Of a stretch of 64,000 nucleotides of DNA, positions 33,714-43,098 are shown one piece after another. The translations under genes were made by a program, and so were the position numbers. The stretch is from Acidimicrobiales bacterium (GTDB lineage Bacteria; Actinomycetota; Acidimicrobiia; Acidimicrobiales; SZUA-35), in the NCBI GenBank assembly GCA_020630065.1, contig JAHDCC010000001.1, positions 47,566 through 111,565 of the forward strand. The letters run 5' to 3'. Every line of letters starts with the position of its first letter. Position 1 is the stretch's first letter. Below the pieces are notes generated by a model that saw only the letters and a program-made list of their open reading frames with translations, ran no database searches and was not told the DNA's origin.

Positions 33714-35756
33714 GTGTCGCAAAACAATAAAACAGAAGATCGGACACCGGCCACGGACGCACCATCGACATCAGCTGATCTCAGCTTGGGTGTCGACGTC
33801 GGCGGCACATTCACCGACTTGGCATTATGGGACGGGCATAACATAAAGGTTGGCAAAGTCTCATCTACAACCGACGATCAAAGCCGAGGTGTTATCAACG
33901 GAGCAACCGAGATAACCCCAGACGGCCAACAAGTCAGTCTCGTACACGGCACAACGGTGGCTACGAACGCGCTACTCGAACGACGAGGCGCCAAAACGTT
34001 ACTGATCACCAACACCGGATTCGAGGCGGTAATCGAAATCGCCCGCCAGAATCGACCTTCGCTATACGACGCCTTCGCAGACCGAGCCGAACCGTTGGTT
34101 TCTACTGAACTTCGTTTCGGGATCTCGCTAACTGAAGAAACAACAGAAGCCGAACTCGATGAGATCATCGCCGACATCACAACGACGTGCAAGTCTAACG
34201 GGGTCGAAGCGATCGCGATTTGCTTACTCTACGCCTATGCCGACCCTTCCCAAGAACGCCGTCTACGGTCCAAGCTAGTAGAACAATTTGACCTCCCGAT
34301 CTCGATATCTTCCGAAGTGGTCGCCGAATTTCGAGAATACGAACGGCTCTCCACCACGACCCTGAACGCGTTTCTATCACCAGAAGTCGCTAAGTACATG
34401 GGAAACCTTGGTGAACGCGCTGAACAGTCCGGACTCACAACTGATATTGCCGTAATGCGCTCCTCGGGAGGACTTATTTCCCTACCCAAAGCCGCAAAGC
34501 TGCCGTCTTCGATCCTTCTCTCAGGCCCAGCAGGTGGTGTGGTCGCCGCAGCAGCCTTAGGTAAACAAATGGGTCACGAAACTCTCGTTTCGTTCGATAT
34601 GGGCGGCACCTCTTCAGACGTATGTCGAGTCGAGAACGGGCGACCAGAAGTAACCTATAGCCGAGAAATCGAAGGATACGCCTGCCTAATGCCATCGGTG
34701 GCAGTCCATACAGTTGGTGCCGGAGGCGGATCGATAGCTTGGGTAGACGATGGCGGAGCTCTGCGAGTCGGCCCCCAATCGGCTGGCGCATTTCCCGGAC
34801 CTGCTTGTTATGGGCGAGGTGGCACCGAGCCAACTGTAACCGACGCAAACCTTGTCCTAGGCCGACTAGACCCTGCCGCTCAGCTTGCTGGATCACTTAC
34901 GCTGCGGAGAGATCTAGCGTTCGAAGCGTTTGAGCGTATCGGGGACCAGATTTCGATGAGCGCAACCGATGTGGCCAAAGGGGTATTGGCAGTTGTCGAA
35001 TCACACATGACCCACGCCATCCGAACCGTCTCAGTTGAGCAAGGCACAGATCCACGCCAAGCAACACTCGTCGCATTTGGAGGCGCAGGCGCTCTGCACG
35101 CTTCTTCGCTCGCGCGAGAACTCAATATGAAAGGTGTTGTCATCCCGCCTTACGCTGGTGTGTATTCAGCCTTCGGGCTCTTACTGAGTCCGCCACGAGC
35201 CGACATGGCCTGGACAGTGAACCTCGACAAATCCAGCAGTGGGCTACTCGCCCGCAAGACCGAAGAGCTATTAGAACTAGCCAAGAACCACGTGCTCAAC
35301 GACAGCGGCCAGCCAGCCGAGGCCGAAGCGGTAATCGTCGACATGCGCTACGTAGGCCAAGCCCACGAAACATCAGTTCCATACCAGCAGGACGATACCT
35401 GGGAATCCCTATGTCAGAGATACCACGCACTCCACGAGCAACATAACGGATTTTGTCGACCAGAAGACGACGTAGAAGCGGTAACGATACGGGCAGAGGC
35501 CGTTGGCGCCCCCGCTCTATCGTGGGCTGACCTTCCGGCATACACCCCAACAGAAGAACCGAAAAAGCGCCCATCCAGAACCATAGTTGGCACAACTGGG
35601 CTGTTACCGGCAGAGGTTTGGTGGCGACCAGCTTTGGAACCCGGCACCCGTATCGATGGTCCAGCCATCATCGAAGAGGGCGAAACCACCATTTATATAG
35701 ACGAAGGCGAACACGCCACCATCCACGAGACCGGAGCAATAGAGATCAAATGGTAA
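33714..35756 (+). CDS. Hydantoinase/5-oxoprolinase subunit A (HyuA family)
   Basis: ATP-dependent ring-opening amidohydrolase subunit, 680 aa. The N-terminal Hydant_A_N region and ASKHA-type nucleotide motif LGVDVGGTFTDLALWDG, the HGTTVATNALLERRGAKT block and the second phosphate motif VSFDMGGTSSDVCRV are all present, with a hydantoinase A domain after them. It starts with GTG, fixed by AGGAG 5 nt upstream. Substrates in the family are 5-oxoproline, hydantoins, N-methylhydantoin or acetone; the neighbouring DUF1445 gene favours 5-oxoproline. It overlaps the B subunit by 7 nt. Confidence 0.9.
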   Translation: MSQNNKTEDRTPATDAPSTSADLSLGVDVGGTFTDLALWDGHNIKVGKVSSTTDDQSRGVINGATEITPDGQQVSLVHGTTVATNALLERRGAKTLLITNTGFEAVIEIARQNRPSLYDAFADRAEPLVSTELRFGISLTEETTEAELDEIIADITTTCKSNGVEAIAICLLYAYADPSQERRLRSKLVEQFDLPISISSEVVAEFREYERLSTTTLNAFLSPEVAKYMGNLGERAEQSGLTTDIAVMRSSGGLISLPKAAKLPSSILLSGPAGGVVAAAALGKQMGHETLVSFDMGGTSSDVCRVENGRPEVTYSREIEGYACLMPSVAVHTVGAGGGSIAWVDDGGALRVGPQSAGAFPGPACYGRGGTEPTVTDANLVLGRLDPAAQLAGSLTLRRDLAFEAFERIGDQISMSATDVAKGVLAVVESHMTHAIRTVSVEQGTDPRQATLVAFGGAGALHASSLARELNMKGVVIPPYAGVYSAFGLLLSPPRADMAWTVNLDKSSSGLLARKTEELLELAKNHVLNDSGQPAEAEAVIVDMRYVGQAHETSVPYQQDDTWESLCQRYHALHEQHNGFCRPEDDVEAVTIRAEAVGAPALSWADLPAYTPTEEPKKRPSRTIVGTTGLLPAEVWWRPALEPGTRIDGPAIIEEGETTIYIDEGEHATIHETGAIEIKW

Positions 35757-37312
35757 ACCGAGACGTAACAACCACAACCGCAATCGATCTCGAAGTAGCG
35801 AGACATCGCTTCGCAGCAATAGCTGACGAGATGGGGGGAGTGCTCCGACGCACCGCCTATTCCCCTAACATCAAAGAGCGCGATGATTTCTCCACCGCAC
35901 TGTTTGTCGCTGACGGCGAATTGCTAGCACAAGCAGAACACATACCGGTTCACCTCGGTTCGATGCCAGCCTCGGTTCAAGCAGTTATCGAATCGTTTGG
36001 TGATTCACTACGCCCCGGGGCCCAGTACGCCGTTAATGATCCCTACCATGGCGGAACCCACTTAAACGATCTGACGATCGTGCGACCAGTGTTCAAAGGC
36101 GAGCATCTGGTCGGGTGGGTAGGGAACCGGGCTCACCATAGCGACGTTGGTGGTGAAGCCCCAGGTTCTATGCCTGCTCATGCCACCAGACTCGAACAAG
36201 AAGGCCATATCGTCGCCCCGATGCTGGCCGCGATTGACGGCGAATGGGTATCGGACTTTTTAGACCCATTTCTGGAGGCCACCCGAACACCAGAGGAACG
36301 AATTGGTGACTTGTCGGCCCAAATCGGTGCAAACGAAATGGGAGCTGAACGGCTCGTTGAACTAGCAGAGACGTACGGGCCGACCGGTTACCAAAACATT
36401 TGCGACGGTTTGCTTTCCTACGGGGAGCGCCTGATGCGCAGTGCAATCAACAAACTGCCGACGGGTTCGTTCCATTTCGAAGATCATGTTGAAGGCTTCG
36501 ACCGCCTTCACAAAATTGCGGTGACGGTAACGATAGATGGATCCGACCTCCACGTCGATTTTGCTGGCACCGACAACCAGGTCGAAGCTAACTTCAACGC
36601 GGTCGAAGCTGTCGCTATCTCGTCACTCTATTACGCTGTTCGTGTCGCAACCGATCCGACGATTCCAGCTAACGGAGGTTGCTACCGGCCAATCTCGATG
36701 GAAGCTCCGGCCGGGTCCATAATCAATGCAAAAGCGCCAGCGGCAGTAGCGGCCGGAAACGTTGAAACAAGCCAACGAATAGCCGACGCAATACTCGGAG
36801 CGTTAGCACAAGCCAACCCAAATCAAGTGCCCGCAGCTTCGCAGGGAACAATGAACAATGTGTTGATCGGGTCCGACTCGTTCGCTTACTACGAAACCGT
36901 TGGTGGCGGTCAAGGAGCTCGCCCAAGAGGCGACGGCCAATCAGGTATTCACACCGGCATGACAAACACTAAGAACACTCCGATCGAGAGTCTGTCGTTA
37001 CATTACCCCTTCCGGATCGTAGGCTACGGACTGCGTGAAGGCAGTGGCGGTGACGGGCAATACCGGGGTGGTGAAGGCATTGTGCGCGAGATCGAGTTTC
37101 TAGAGGCAGCAACCGTGACACTCATGGGTGAACGTCGAGTAACAACCCCTTGGGGGCTGTCTGGTGGAAAGCCTGGCGCCAAAGGCGAGGACTGGTTAGT
37201 GAAAGCCAACGGGAGTAAAGAACTTCTCCCAGGTAAAACCACCTTCGAAGTCGATGGCGGTGACAAACTTCGTGTTCTGACTCCAGGCGGCGGCGGCTGG
37301 GGCGAAGCATAG
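35750..37312 (+). CDS. Hydantoinase/5-oxoprolinase subunit B (HyuB family)
   Basis: Partner subunit, 520 aa from the ATG at 35750, which overlaps the hyuA stop (ATGGTAA). The frame is open further upstream, but homology begins here (LEVARHRFAAIADEMGGVLRRTAYSPNIKERDDFS). Family blocks include NDPYHGGTHLNDLTIVRPVF, NRAHHSDVGG and the C-terminal LTPGGGGWGE. With HyuA it matches the two halves of the large eukaryotic 5-oxoprolinase. It is the last gene of the module. Confidence 0.92.
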   Translation: MVNRDVTTTTAIDLEVARHRFAAIADEMGGVLRRTAYSPNIKERDDFSTALFVADGELLAQAEHIPVHLGSMPASVQAVIESFGDSLRPGAQYAVNDPYHGGTHLNDLTIVRPVFKGEHLVGWVGNRAHHSDVGGEAPGSMPAHATRLEQEGHIVAPMLAAIDGEWVSDFLDPFLEATRTPEERIGDLSAQIGANEMGAERLVELAETYGPTGYQNICDGLLSYGERLMRSAINKLPTGSFHFEDHVEGFDRLHKIAVTVTIDGSDLHVDFAGTDNQVEANFNAVEAVAISSLYYAVRVATDPTIPANGGCYRPISMEAPAGSIINAKAPAAVAAGNVETSQRIADAILGALAQANPNQVPAASQGTMNNVLIGSDSFAYYETVGGGQGARPRGDGQSGIHTGMTNTKNTPIESLSLHYPFRIVGYGLREGSGGDGQYRGGEGIVREIEFLEAATVTLMGERRVTTPWGLSGGKPGAKGEDWLVKANGSKELLPGKTTFEVDGGDKLRVLTPGGGGWGEA

Positions 37313-37344
37313 CTTGGTGTTGTGTGTCCGGCGTTCCTAAAGAG

Positions 37345-37350
37345 TAGAAT
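37345..37350 (+). promoter_or_regulatory. Candidate -10 box of yebC
   Basis: TAGAAT matches the -10 consensus at five of six positions. It lies 31 nt before the yebC ATG, leaving room for the GGGGG ribosome-binding sequence just upstream of the start. Confidence 0.4.
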
Positions 37351-37381
37351 CGCTCCCACTCGAGCGAACACGGGGGTTCTG

Positions 37382-38131
37382 ATGTCAGGCCATTCCAAAT
37401 GGGCAACAATCAAACACAAAAAGGGTGCAGCTGACGCTAAACGAGGGAAGCTTTTTGCCAAGCTCATCAAACAGGTCGAAGTCGCGGCCCGTCAAGGCGG
37501 CGGTGATGTTGAAAGTAACCCGACGCTACGCACAATGTTTCAGAAGGCCCGAGACAACTCGGTACCGCTCGACACGATCGAGCGTGCGGTCAAACGAGGC
37601 ACCGGTGAGCTCGAAGGCGTCAACTACGAATCGATCACCTACGAAGGCTACGCCCCAGGTGGGGTAGCGCTTTTGATCGACGCGTTGACCGACAATCGCA
37701 ACCGGACCGGGTCTGAGATGCGTTCGTTGCTGTCAAAGAACGGTGGTTCTCTGGCGGAGCCAGGCGCCGTTGCCTGGCAGTTCGAGCGCAAAGGCATCGT
37801 CAAAGTCGCTAGAGCCGTTGAAGAAGACGACGTAATGATGGCCGGGATGGACCACGGAGCCGAAGACATCGAAGACCACGGCGAACACTGGCTCGTTACG
37901 TGCGAACCGCCAGACGTCGAGTCGCTGCGTGCAGCGTTAGAAGCCGAAGGCATAGAAGTTCTCGAGTCGGACTCGACGATGAAACCAAAAAATTCGATAG
38001 AAGTAGCCGACAAAGGTACCGTCACCTCTGTTATGAGTCTGATCGATATTCTCGACGATCAAGACGACGTTCAAGACATCTACTCGAACATCGACATTCC
38101 CGAAGACCTGTTGGAGTCACCGGAAGAATAG
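37382..38131 (+). CDS. yebC: YebC/PmpR family regulator or translation factor
   Basis: A 249-aa protein of the YebC family, variously described as DNA-binding regulators and as factors easing ribosome stalling. The opening MSGHSKWATIKHKKGAADAKRGKLFAKL and the GGVALLIDALTDNRNRT block are diagnostic. The ATG at 37382 is chosen because homology starts there, although the frame is open for 20 more codons. In many bacteria it directly precedes ruvC; here an ABC exporter and a SMI1-like gene intervene. Confidence 0.95.
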   Translation: MSGHSKWATIKHKKGAADAKRGKLFAKLIKQVEVAARQGGGDVESNPTLRTMFQKARDNSVPLDTIERAVKRGTGELEGVNYESITYEGYAPGGVALLIDALTDNRNRTGSEMRSLLSKNGGSLAEPGAVAWQFERKGIVKVARAVEEDDVMMAGMDHGAEDIEDHGEHWLVTCEPPDVESLRAALEAEGIEVLESDSTMKPKNSIEVADKGTVTSVMSLIDILDDQDDVQDIYSNIDIPEDLLESPEE

Positions 38132-38134
38132 TTG

Positions 38135-38965
38135 TCAGACGCCTAGCAGCCTAGAACGTGTCACGCTGCGCACGCCTCGAGTCAAACTGAGCAACGCGAT
38201 AATCCATGCCAAGAAACCAATGATCCAGGGCAGATAACCGGCCCCAAACAGTGAGCCGGTTGCCTGGCTGTAGGCGATCCCGATCAGGGGAAGTGACACG
38301 AGCCCTGATGCTTGTTGAGCAGCCGCAGTCGAAGAGACCCGAGCCGAGAGTCGCAAGACGATCGAAAGGCAAAGCACTAAAAACGGTGGCAATACCCAAC
38401 CAATCATGATCCACCATTGAGCAGTAGGGAAAAACCAGCCTCCAACATCGGGTCCGACAAGAACGTTCACGAGTAGCGAATACAAGCCAAAACCAACCAA
38501 CACCGTGCAGTATCCGGGAAGAACACTAGCGCCGAGTTTCCCTAAATAAATTTCAGTAGTACTGGCTGGGCAATGAGCTAAGAATTCGCCGGTGCCGCGT
38601 TCTCGTTCCCCGACGATAGTAGATGCGCCAACCGCAGTCGAAATAGTCAGTGGAACGACAATAGCCATCGGAGCAAAAAGAAAGACCGCCAGGGCATATC
38701 CAGTTTGGCCTTGAGGAGACTGCCCTTCGATTTGTGCTTGAGCACTATCTGGGAGAACGGCCAAGGTATCCGACACCTGACTTACGACTTCAACGCTGCC
38801 GATTTGGGTGACAGTCAACAGAAGAACCCCAGGGATGATTACAAAGAAAAATCCTCCCAAAAAGATCATGGGAGCCCAGAAATCTTTCGCCTGAATAAGT
38901 TGCTTGAGATCTGTCTTAGCAACTGTCACAACTCGCGACCATCTGATCCCGCTTGAACCGGTCAT
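38135..38965 (-). CDS. ABC-2 type exporter permease
   Basis: A 276-aa membrane protein with six likely transmembrane helices and a large extracellular loop after the first (about residues 60-100). The cytoplasmic IVGERERGTGEFLAHCPAS segment is typical of ABC-2 permeases of the NatB/CcmB-like type. It overlaps its ATPase gene by 4 nt (ATGA). Its stop lies 3 nt from the yebC stop, so no terminator separates the convergent units. Substrate unknown. Confidence 0.85.
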   Translation of the reverse strand: MTGSSGIRWSRVVTVAKTDLKQLIQAKDFWAPMIFLGGFFFVIIPGVLLLTVTQIGSVEVVSQVSDTLAVLPDSAQAQIEGQSPQGQTGYALAVFLFAPMAIVVPLTISTAVGASTIVGERERGTGEFLAHCPASTTEIYLGKLGASVLPGYCTVLVGFGLYSLLVNVLVGPDVGGWFFPTAQWWIMIGWVLPPFLVLCLSIVLRLSARVSSTAAAQQASGLVSLPLIGIAYSQATGSLFGAGYLPWIIGFLAWIIALLSLTRGVRSVTRSRLLGV

Positions 38966-39960
38966 GACGAAACTCCCACTGATTGGCCCGTCGAAACCGG
39001 TGGAAGAGCAGACACCTTAGTTGATTGGCCGGCTTCTCGACGAATAGCGAAATAGAGGTCTTCGAGGCTCGGCTCGAACGGCCGGACCGATGTCAACGCA
39101 GCGCCAGCACCTACAACCAGGGTTACCAAATCAGGTATGACCGCAGCGTCGGTAACCTTCACAACAGCAGTGTCATCTGAACGAGCGTATTCTTTAACCC
39201 CGACCGTGTTGGCTAACACATCAAGGCGATCACCAACAGTTGCGGTAAACGTTACTTCTGTGTCAGGCCAGTATCGGTCTGCGATTTGTTGAGGCTTGCC
39301 CGAGATCAAACTTGTACCCGCTTCAATCATGATAATTTCGTCCGCCAGTCCCTCAGCCTCGGACAACAGATGGGTACACATCAGCACAGTCTGGCCACTC
39401 TGGGTCATAGTCCGAATGAGTTCGAGTACTGCCTGAGCCGATTCTGGATCTAGGCCTGATGTTGGTTCGTCGAGAAGTAGTAACTGTGGGTCATGAAGAA
39501 TAGATCTGGCGAGCGCAAGCCGGGTTTTCATACCGGTGGAATATCCGCCGACTCGTTGATCTAATGCTTCGGAAATCCCAAAACGAGCGGCACAGGTGCG
39601 AATTTTCTGCTCAACGCTGGTCATCTTGGCGAGGCCGTAGAGTTCTGCGGCGTACAGCAGGTTGTCGTAGCCGCTAAGACGGTCATACAGGGAAGGTTTG
39701 GCAGACACGACTCCGCATGACGCTCGGATTAGCTCTCCTCCGGGGCCGCTCGGATCACGTCCTAGTACATTGACCGTGCCGGAGGTCGGTGTCAAAGCAC
39801 CGGTGATCAGACGTATTGCGGTGGTTTTGCCTGCTCCGTTGGGTCCCAGCAGCACAGTAATTTCGCCAGGAGGTGCTACAAGATCCAGGTTGTCGATCGC
39901 CTGGATTTGCCCGAAACTAAGGCTGACGGTTTGAAGATTGATGGTCGCATAATCTGACAC
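38962..39960 (-). CDS. ABC-2 type exporter ATPase
   Basis: A 332-aa ATP-binding subunit. Walker A GPNGAGKTT, signature YSTGMKTRLALARSIL, Walker B LLLLDEPTSGLD and the switch region MCTHLLSEAE are clear. A C-terminal extension (about 230-330) is usual for exporters of the drug and Na+ type. GTG start. It forms a two-gene unit with the permease; no regulator is adjacent. Confidence 0.9.
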   Translation of the reverse strand: MSDYATINLQTVSLSFGQIQAIDNLDLVAPPGEITVLLGPNGAGKTTAIRLITGALTPTSGTVNVLGRDPSGPGGELIRASCGVVSAKPSLYDRLSGYDNLLYAAELYGLAKMTSVEQKIRTCAARFGISEALDQRVGGYSTGMKTRLALARSILHDPQLLLLDEPTSGLDPESAQAVLELIRTMTQSGQTVLMCTHLLSEAEGLADEIIMIEAGTSLISGKPQQIADRYWPDTEVTFTATVGDRLDVLANTVGVKEYARSDDTAVVKVTDAAVIPDLVTLVVGAGAALTSVRPFEPSLEDLYFAIRREAGQSTKVSALPPVSTGQSVGVSS

Positions 39961-40043
39961 TCCGTAGGTATCGACACGAAACCCAACGCGCCTTACTAGC
40001 TATTTAGCGCATCGCTGAGCCAATCCGGTAGATTCGTAGCAGT

Positions 40044-40679
40044 ATGAGCGACGACGACTTTTCCGTAGATGGTATTCCACTTCCGTTGTCGACACCGGAC
40101 GAAGATGCCTGGGAATCGTACTTGACATCGACGCTAGAGCAGCTGGGCGCTGATGGCTCAACTGGTCTGACGAACAAGAAGTTGGCCGAGCTTGAACGCG
40201 TCGTTGGGGTACAGCTCCCGTTCGAAGTTGGACTTCTTCTTGTTATGGGCGTGCCCGACACCGACGGCTGGAGACAATGGGGCGAGAACCCGGCTGAGCA
40301 GTTTAAAGAGTGGAATACTTGGTTGGTAGAAGGCGTTATGTTCGACGTTGAACATAACGCCTTCTGGCTATCCTCGTGGGGGCTACGCCCAGATGAACCG
40401 GCTCATCGATTCGAGATTGTTGAAGCAGCCGTCGCTGCAGCTCCGCCACTGCTGCCTATATATGGTCACCGATGTATCCCGCTCACAAAGGCTCGGGGAG
40501 AAGAATCCGCCGAATCGAACCCTGTACTTTCGGTCTACCAAACCGACCTAGTCGTGTATGGCACCGACGTCGCTGATTGGCTCCACAACGAATTCGACGT
40601 ACCGCTACCGCTTTGGCCAAAGACAGCTGACCGGTGGTTTCCACTCTGGTCAGAACTGATCGAAACTAACACAAACTGA
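40044..40679 (+). CDS. SMI1/KNR4 (SUKH)-like protein
   Basis: A 211-aa soluble protein. LTNKKLAELERVVGVQLPFEVGLLLVMG is the SUKH-type opening. GVMFDVEHNAFW and the later YGHRCIPL...NPVLSVYQTDLVVYGTDVADWLHNEF block are typical of bacterial SMI1/KNR4 proteins. Such proteins are often toxin-immunity partners, but no toxin gene is adjacent. TAGATT lies 9 nt before the ATG. The FDVEH codons contain a perfect 16-bp inverted repeat. Confidence 0.7.
   Translation: MSDDDFSVDGIPLPLSTPDEDAWESYLTSTLEQLGADGSTGLTNKKLAELERVVGVQLPFEVGLLLVMGVPDTDGWRQWGENPAEQFKEWNTWLVEGVMFDVEHNAFWLSSWGLRPDEPAHRFEIVEAAVAAAPPLLPIYGHRCIPLTKARGEESAESNPVLSVYQTDLVVYGTDVADWLHNEFDVPLPLWPKTADRWFPLWSELIETNTN
40328..40365. repeat. Perfect 16-bp inverted repeat inside the SMI1-like gene
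   Basis: Arms AGAAGGCGTTATGTTC (40328-40343) and GAACATAACGCCTTCT (40350-40365) are exact reverse complements around a 6-bp spacer whose inner bases pair further with one wobble. It would form a long RNA hairpin within the coding sequence (codons for VEGVMFDVEHNAF). Confidence 0.85.
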
Positions 40680-40785
40680 TCGAATCGTCCTATACCCACA
40701 TTGCTACAGCCGCCAAACCCGCACTGCGTCAAACCCCACGAAAATCGATTGGTGAATATGTCGGGCAAAACGGACCAAAACCGGC

Positions 40786-40791
40786 TAGCGT
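40786..40791 (+). promoter_or_regulatory. Candidate -10 box of ruvC, leaderless
   Basis: TAGCGT ends 7 nt before the GTG at 40799, with no Shine-Dalgarno sequence. I could not find a good -35. Confidence 0.4.
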
Positions 40792-40798
40792 CGTACAT

Positions 40799-41362
40799 GT
40801 GTTCGTATTAGGAATCGACCCAGGCTTAACTAGATGCGGATATGCCGTTTTGCGCCCAGGTAAACGGGGGAAAGCGACTGCGGTAGCTATGGGCGTGCTC
40901 CGTACGTCCGCCGAAGACTCCGTCCCAGAGCGTTTAGCCGAGCTGCAAACCGAAATCCGACTACTCCATGACGAATATCAGCCAGCGGTAGTATCAGTCG
41001 AAAAAATCTTCTTCACACACAACGCGTCAACGGCAGTAGGAGTAGCCCAAGCGTCAGGACTTATTTTGGCTGAATCGGCGGCACGGGGCGCCGACGTGCA
41101 CCAGTACTCACCAACTGCAGTCAAATCGGTTGTCGCCGGCGACGGTAAGGCGAACAAAACACAAATCCAAGAAATGGTACAGGTTCTACTCGGCCTGACT
41201 GAACTGCCAAAACCGGCAGATGCCGCCGACGCTGCCGCTTTGGCGTTGTGCCATCTAGCCTACGATCCGTCGCTAGGTCGCAAAACAATATCGGCTGAAC
41301 CGGGTAATTCTCAAAAACACGGAACCGTTAAAAGCGACGGTGCCGAGAAGGTCACGACATGA
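40799..41362 (+). CDS. ruvC: Holliday junction endonuclease RuvC
   Basis: Cuts Holliday junctions bound by RuvAB. It is 187 aa with a GTG start. LGIDPGLTRCGYAV carries the first catalytic aspartate (D7), VSVEKIFF the glutamate, and KPADAADAAALALCHL the last acidic pair. A short polar tail of about 25 residues follows. The 3' end overlaps ruvA by ATGA. Confidence 0.96.
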   Translation: MFVLGIDPGLTRCGYAVLRPGKRGKATAVAMGVLRTSAEDSVPERLAELQTEIRLLHDEYQPAVVSVEKIFFTHNASTAVGVAQASGLILAESAARGADVHQYSPTAVKSVVAGDGKANKTQIQEMVQVLLGLTELPKPADAADAAALALCHLAYDPSLGRKTISAEPGNSQKHGTVKSDGAEKVTT

Positions 41363-41973
41363 TTGCGTCACTCCGAGGAATGTTGACCGAGCGCCTTGTC
41401 GGCGGCGACCGAAGCGTCGGCGTTGATGCCATCGTCGAAGTCGCCGGAGTCGGATACCAAATAACGATGACCGCAGCGACGTTGTCTCGTCTGCCCTCAG
41501 GTGAAGAAGTTGTTGTCTATATCCATCATCACATACGAGAATCCGACCAGAAACTGTTTGGGTTTCTTTCGTTAACCGAACGGTCAGCGTTCGAAGGTTT
41601 ATTGGGCGCTCATGGAGTAGGTCCATCGTTGGCGTTAGCGGTGTTGAGCACCCACCCGGCAGCTCAACTCGAACGAATCCTGGCTGACGACGATCTGGCC
41701 GCGCTGTGCGAGGTGCCAGGAGTGGGCAAAAAAACCGCACAACGCCTACTCGTCGAACTGAAATCTACCTTGGTGATCCCAACTGAGGAAACAACCGAAG
41801 CGGGTGGTGTGGTCGAAACCGACGGACAGACCGCTATCGGCGACGTCAGAGAAGCGTTGTCAAGCCTTGGATATTCTTCAGAAGAGATCCGCAAAGCCGT
41901 AATTGATCTACCTGCCGATGCCGAAGATTCAGGGCCGCTGCTCAAACAAGCGCTACGAACATTGGCGGGATAA
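41359..41973 (+). CDS. ruvA: Holliday junction branch migration protein RuvA
   Basis: Binds four-way junctions and loads RuvB. It is 204 aa. The N-terminal OB domain (about 1-65) is followed by two helix-hairpin-helix motifs ([37 protein letters not shown]), a flexible linker and a C-terminal RuvB-binding helix domain ([20 protein letters not shown]). It overlaps ruvC by 4 nt and lies 4 nt before ruvB. Confidence 0.95.
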   Translation: MIASLRGMLTERLVGGDRSVGVDAIVEVAGVGYQITMTAATLSRLPSGEEVVVYIHHHIRESDQKLFGFLSLTERSAFEGLLGAHGVGPSLALAVLSTHPAAQLERILADDDLAALCEVPGVGKKTAQRLLVELKSTLVIPTEETTEAGGVVETDGQTAIGDVREALSSLGYSSEEIRKAVIDLPADAEDSGPLLKQALRTLAG

Positions 41974-41977
41974 CTAC

Positions 41978-43060
41978 ATGGCTCGTGACGAATTGATCAA
42001 CCCGAATAGCAGTCTGGTCAACCCGGAAGTAACCGAAGACGACGTAGTCGAAGAGATCAGCGAAGAGTCAGGTCTACGACCGACAAGCCTCGACGATTTT
42101 GTAGGTCAGGCGGAACTAAAAGAGCGGCTCGGCATAATTCTGGAAGCCGCAGCAGAGCGCAAACAAGCCGCCGACCACCTTCTCTTTGGAGGCCCGCCCG
42201 GACTGGGCAAGACGACGCTGGCCGGAATTGTCGCCACCGAACTCGGCGCTCACCTTCATGTAACGTCCGGCCCCGCTATCGAGCGAGCCGGTGACCTAGC
42301 GTCGATCCTAACCAAAGTCGAACGAGGCGACGTTCTGTTCATCGACGAAATCCATCGGCTCCCACGGGTAGTCGAAGAAGTTCTTTATCCTGCGATGGAA
42401 GACCTCCAACTCGACGTCATGTTAGGTAAAGGTCCAGCGGCACGATCTATTCGGTTCGATATCGAACCATTCACACTGGTCGGTGCGACGACGCGTACCG
42501 GCCTTATCACCGGCCCGCTGCGTGACCGGTTTGGGTTCGCGTTTCGGCTCGAATACTACGATGCCGCCGATCTTGAACTAATAACATTGAGGGCAGCCGA
42601 GGTTTTAGGGGTCGAAATCGACGCTGGGGGTGCGTCGGAAATAGCGTGCCGCAGTCGAGGCACGCCTCGAATAACAAACCGACTACTCCGACGTGTACGC
42701 GACTACGCCCAAGTTCGAGGCACCGGCAAAATCGATCAAGAAACCGCGTCTGACGGACTTGCCTTGTTCGGAATCGATGAACGAGGTCTTGATAAGGTCG
42801 ACCGGACCCTGCTCGACAACCTTTGTAACCGATTCGGCGGAGGTCCGGTAGGTTTATCGACGTTGGCGATCAGTCTCGGTGAGCCGACCGAAACCGTAGA
42901 AGACGTAATCGAACCATTCCTCATTCAACAAGGCCTGCTGGTACGCACACCACGGGGTAGAGTAGCGACTCCTGCATCGTGGAAACATCTAGGCATGGCA
43001 CCCCCAAAGGACCAGGAAGTTCTTGACCTCGATTTCGAACCTCCTGCCATTATTGATTAG
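41978..43060 (+). CDS. ruvB: Holliday junction helicase RuvB
   Basis: AAA+ motor for branch migration, 360 aa. Walker [11 protein letters not shown], Walker [11 protein letters not shown], sensor [18 protein letters not shown] and the C-terminal winged helix ([18 protein letters not shown]) are intact. An acidic N-terminal extension of about 28 residues precedes the LDDFVGQ start of homology. The ATG at 41978 is chosen; the open frame upstream overlaps ruvA and is unlikely to be translated. Confidence 0.96.
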   Translation: MARDELINPNSSLVNPEVTEDDVVEEISEESGLRPTSLDDFVGQAELKERLGIILEAAAERKQAADHLLFGGPPGLGKTTLAGIVATELGAHLHVTSGPAIERAGDLASILTKVERGDVLFIDEIHRLPRVVEEVLYPAMEDLQLDVMLGKGPAARSIRFDIEPFTLVGATTRTGLITGPLRDRFGFAFRLEYYDAADLELITLRAAEVLGVEIDAGGASEIACRSRGTPRITNRLLRRVRDYAQVRGTGKIDQETASDGLALFGIDERGLDKVDRTLLDNLCNRFGGGPVGLSTLAISLGEPTETVEDVIEPFLIQQGLLVRTPRGRVATPASWKHLGMAPPKDQEVLDLDFEPPAIID

Positions 43061-43098
43061 AGAACCAGATCATTCAAAAAAGGGCGACGGATACACCA

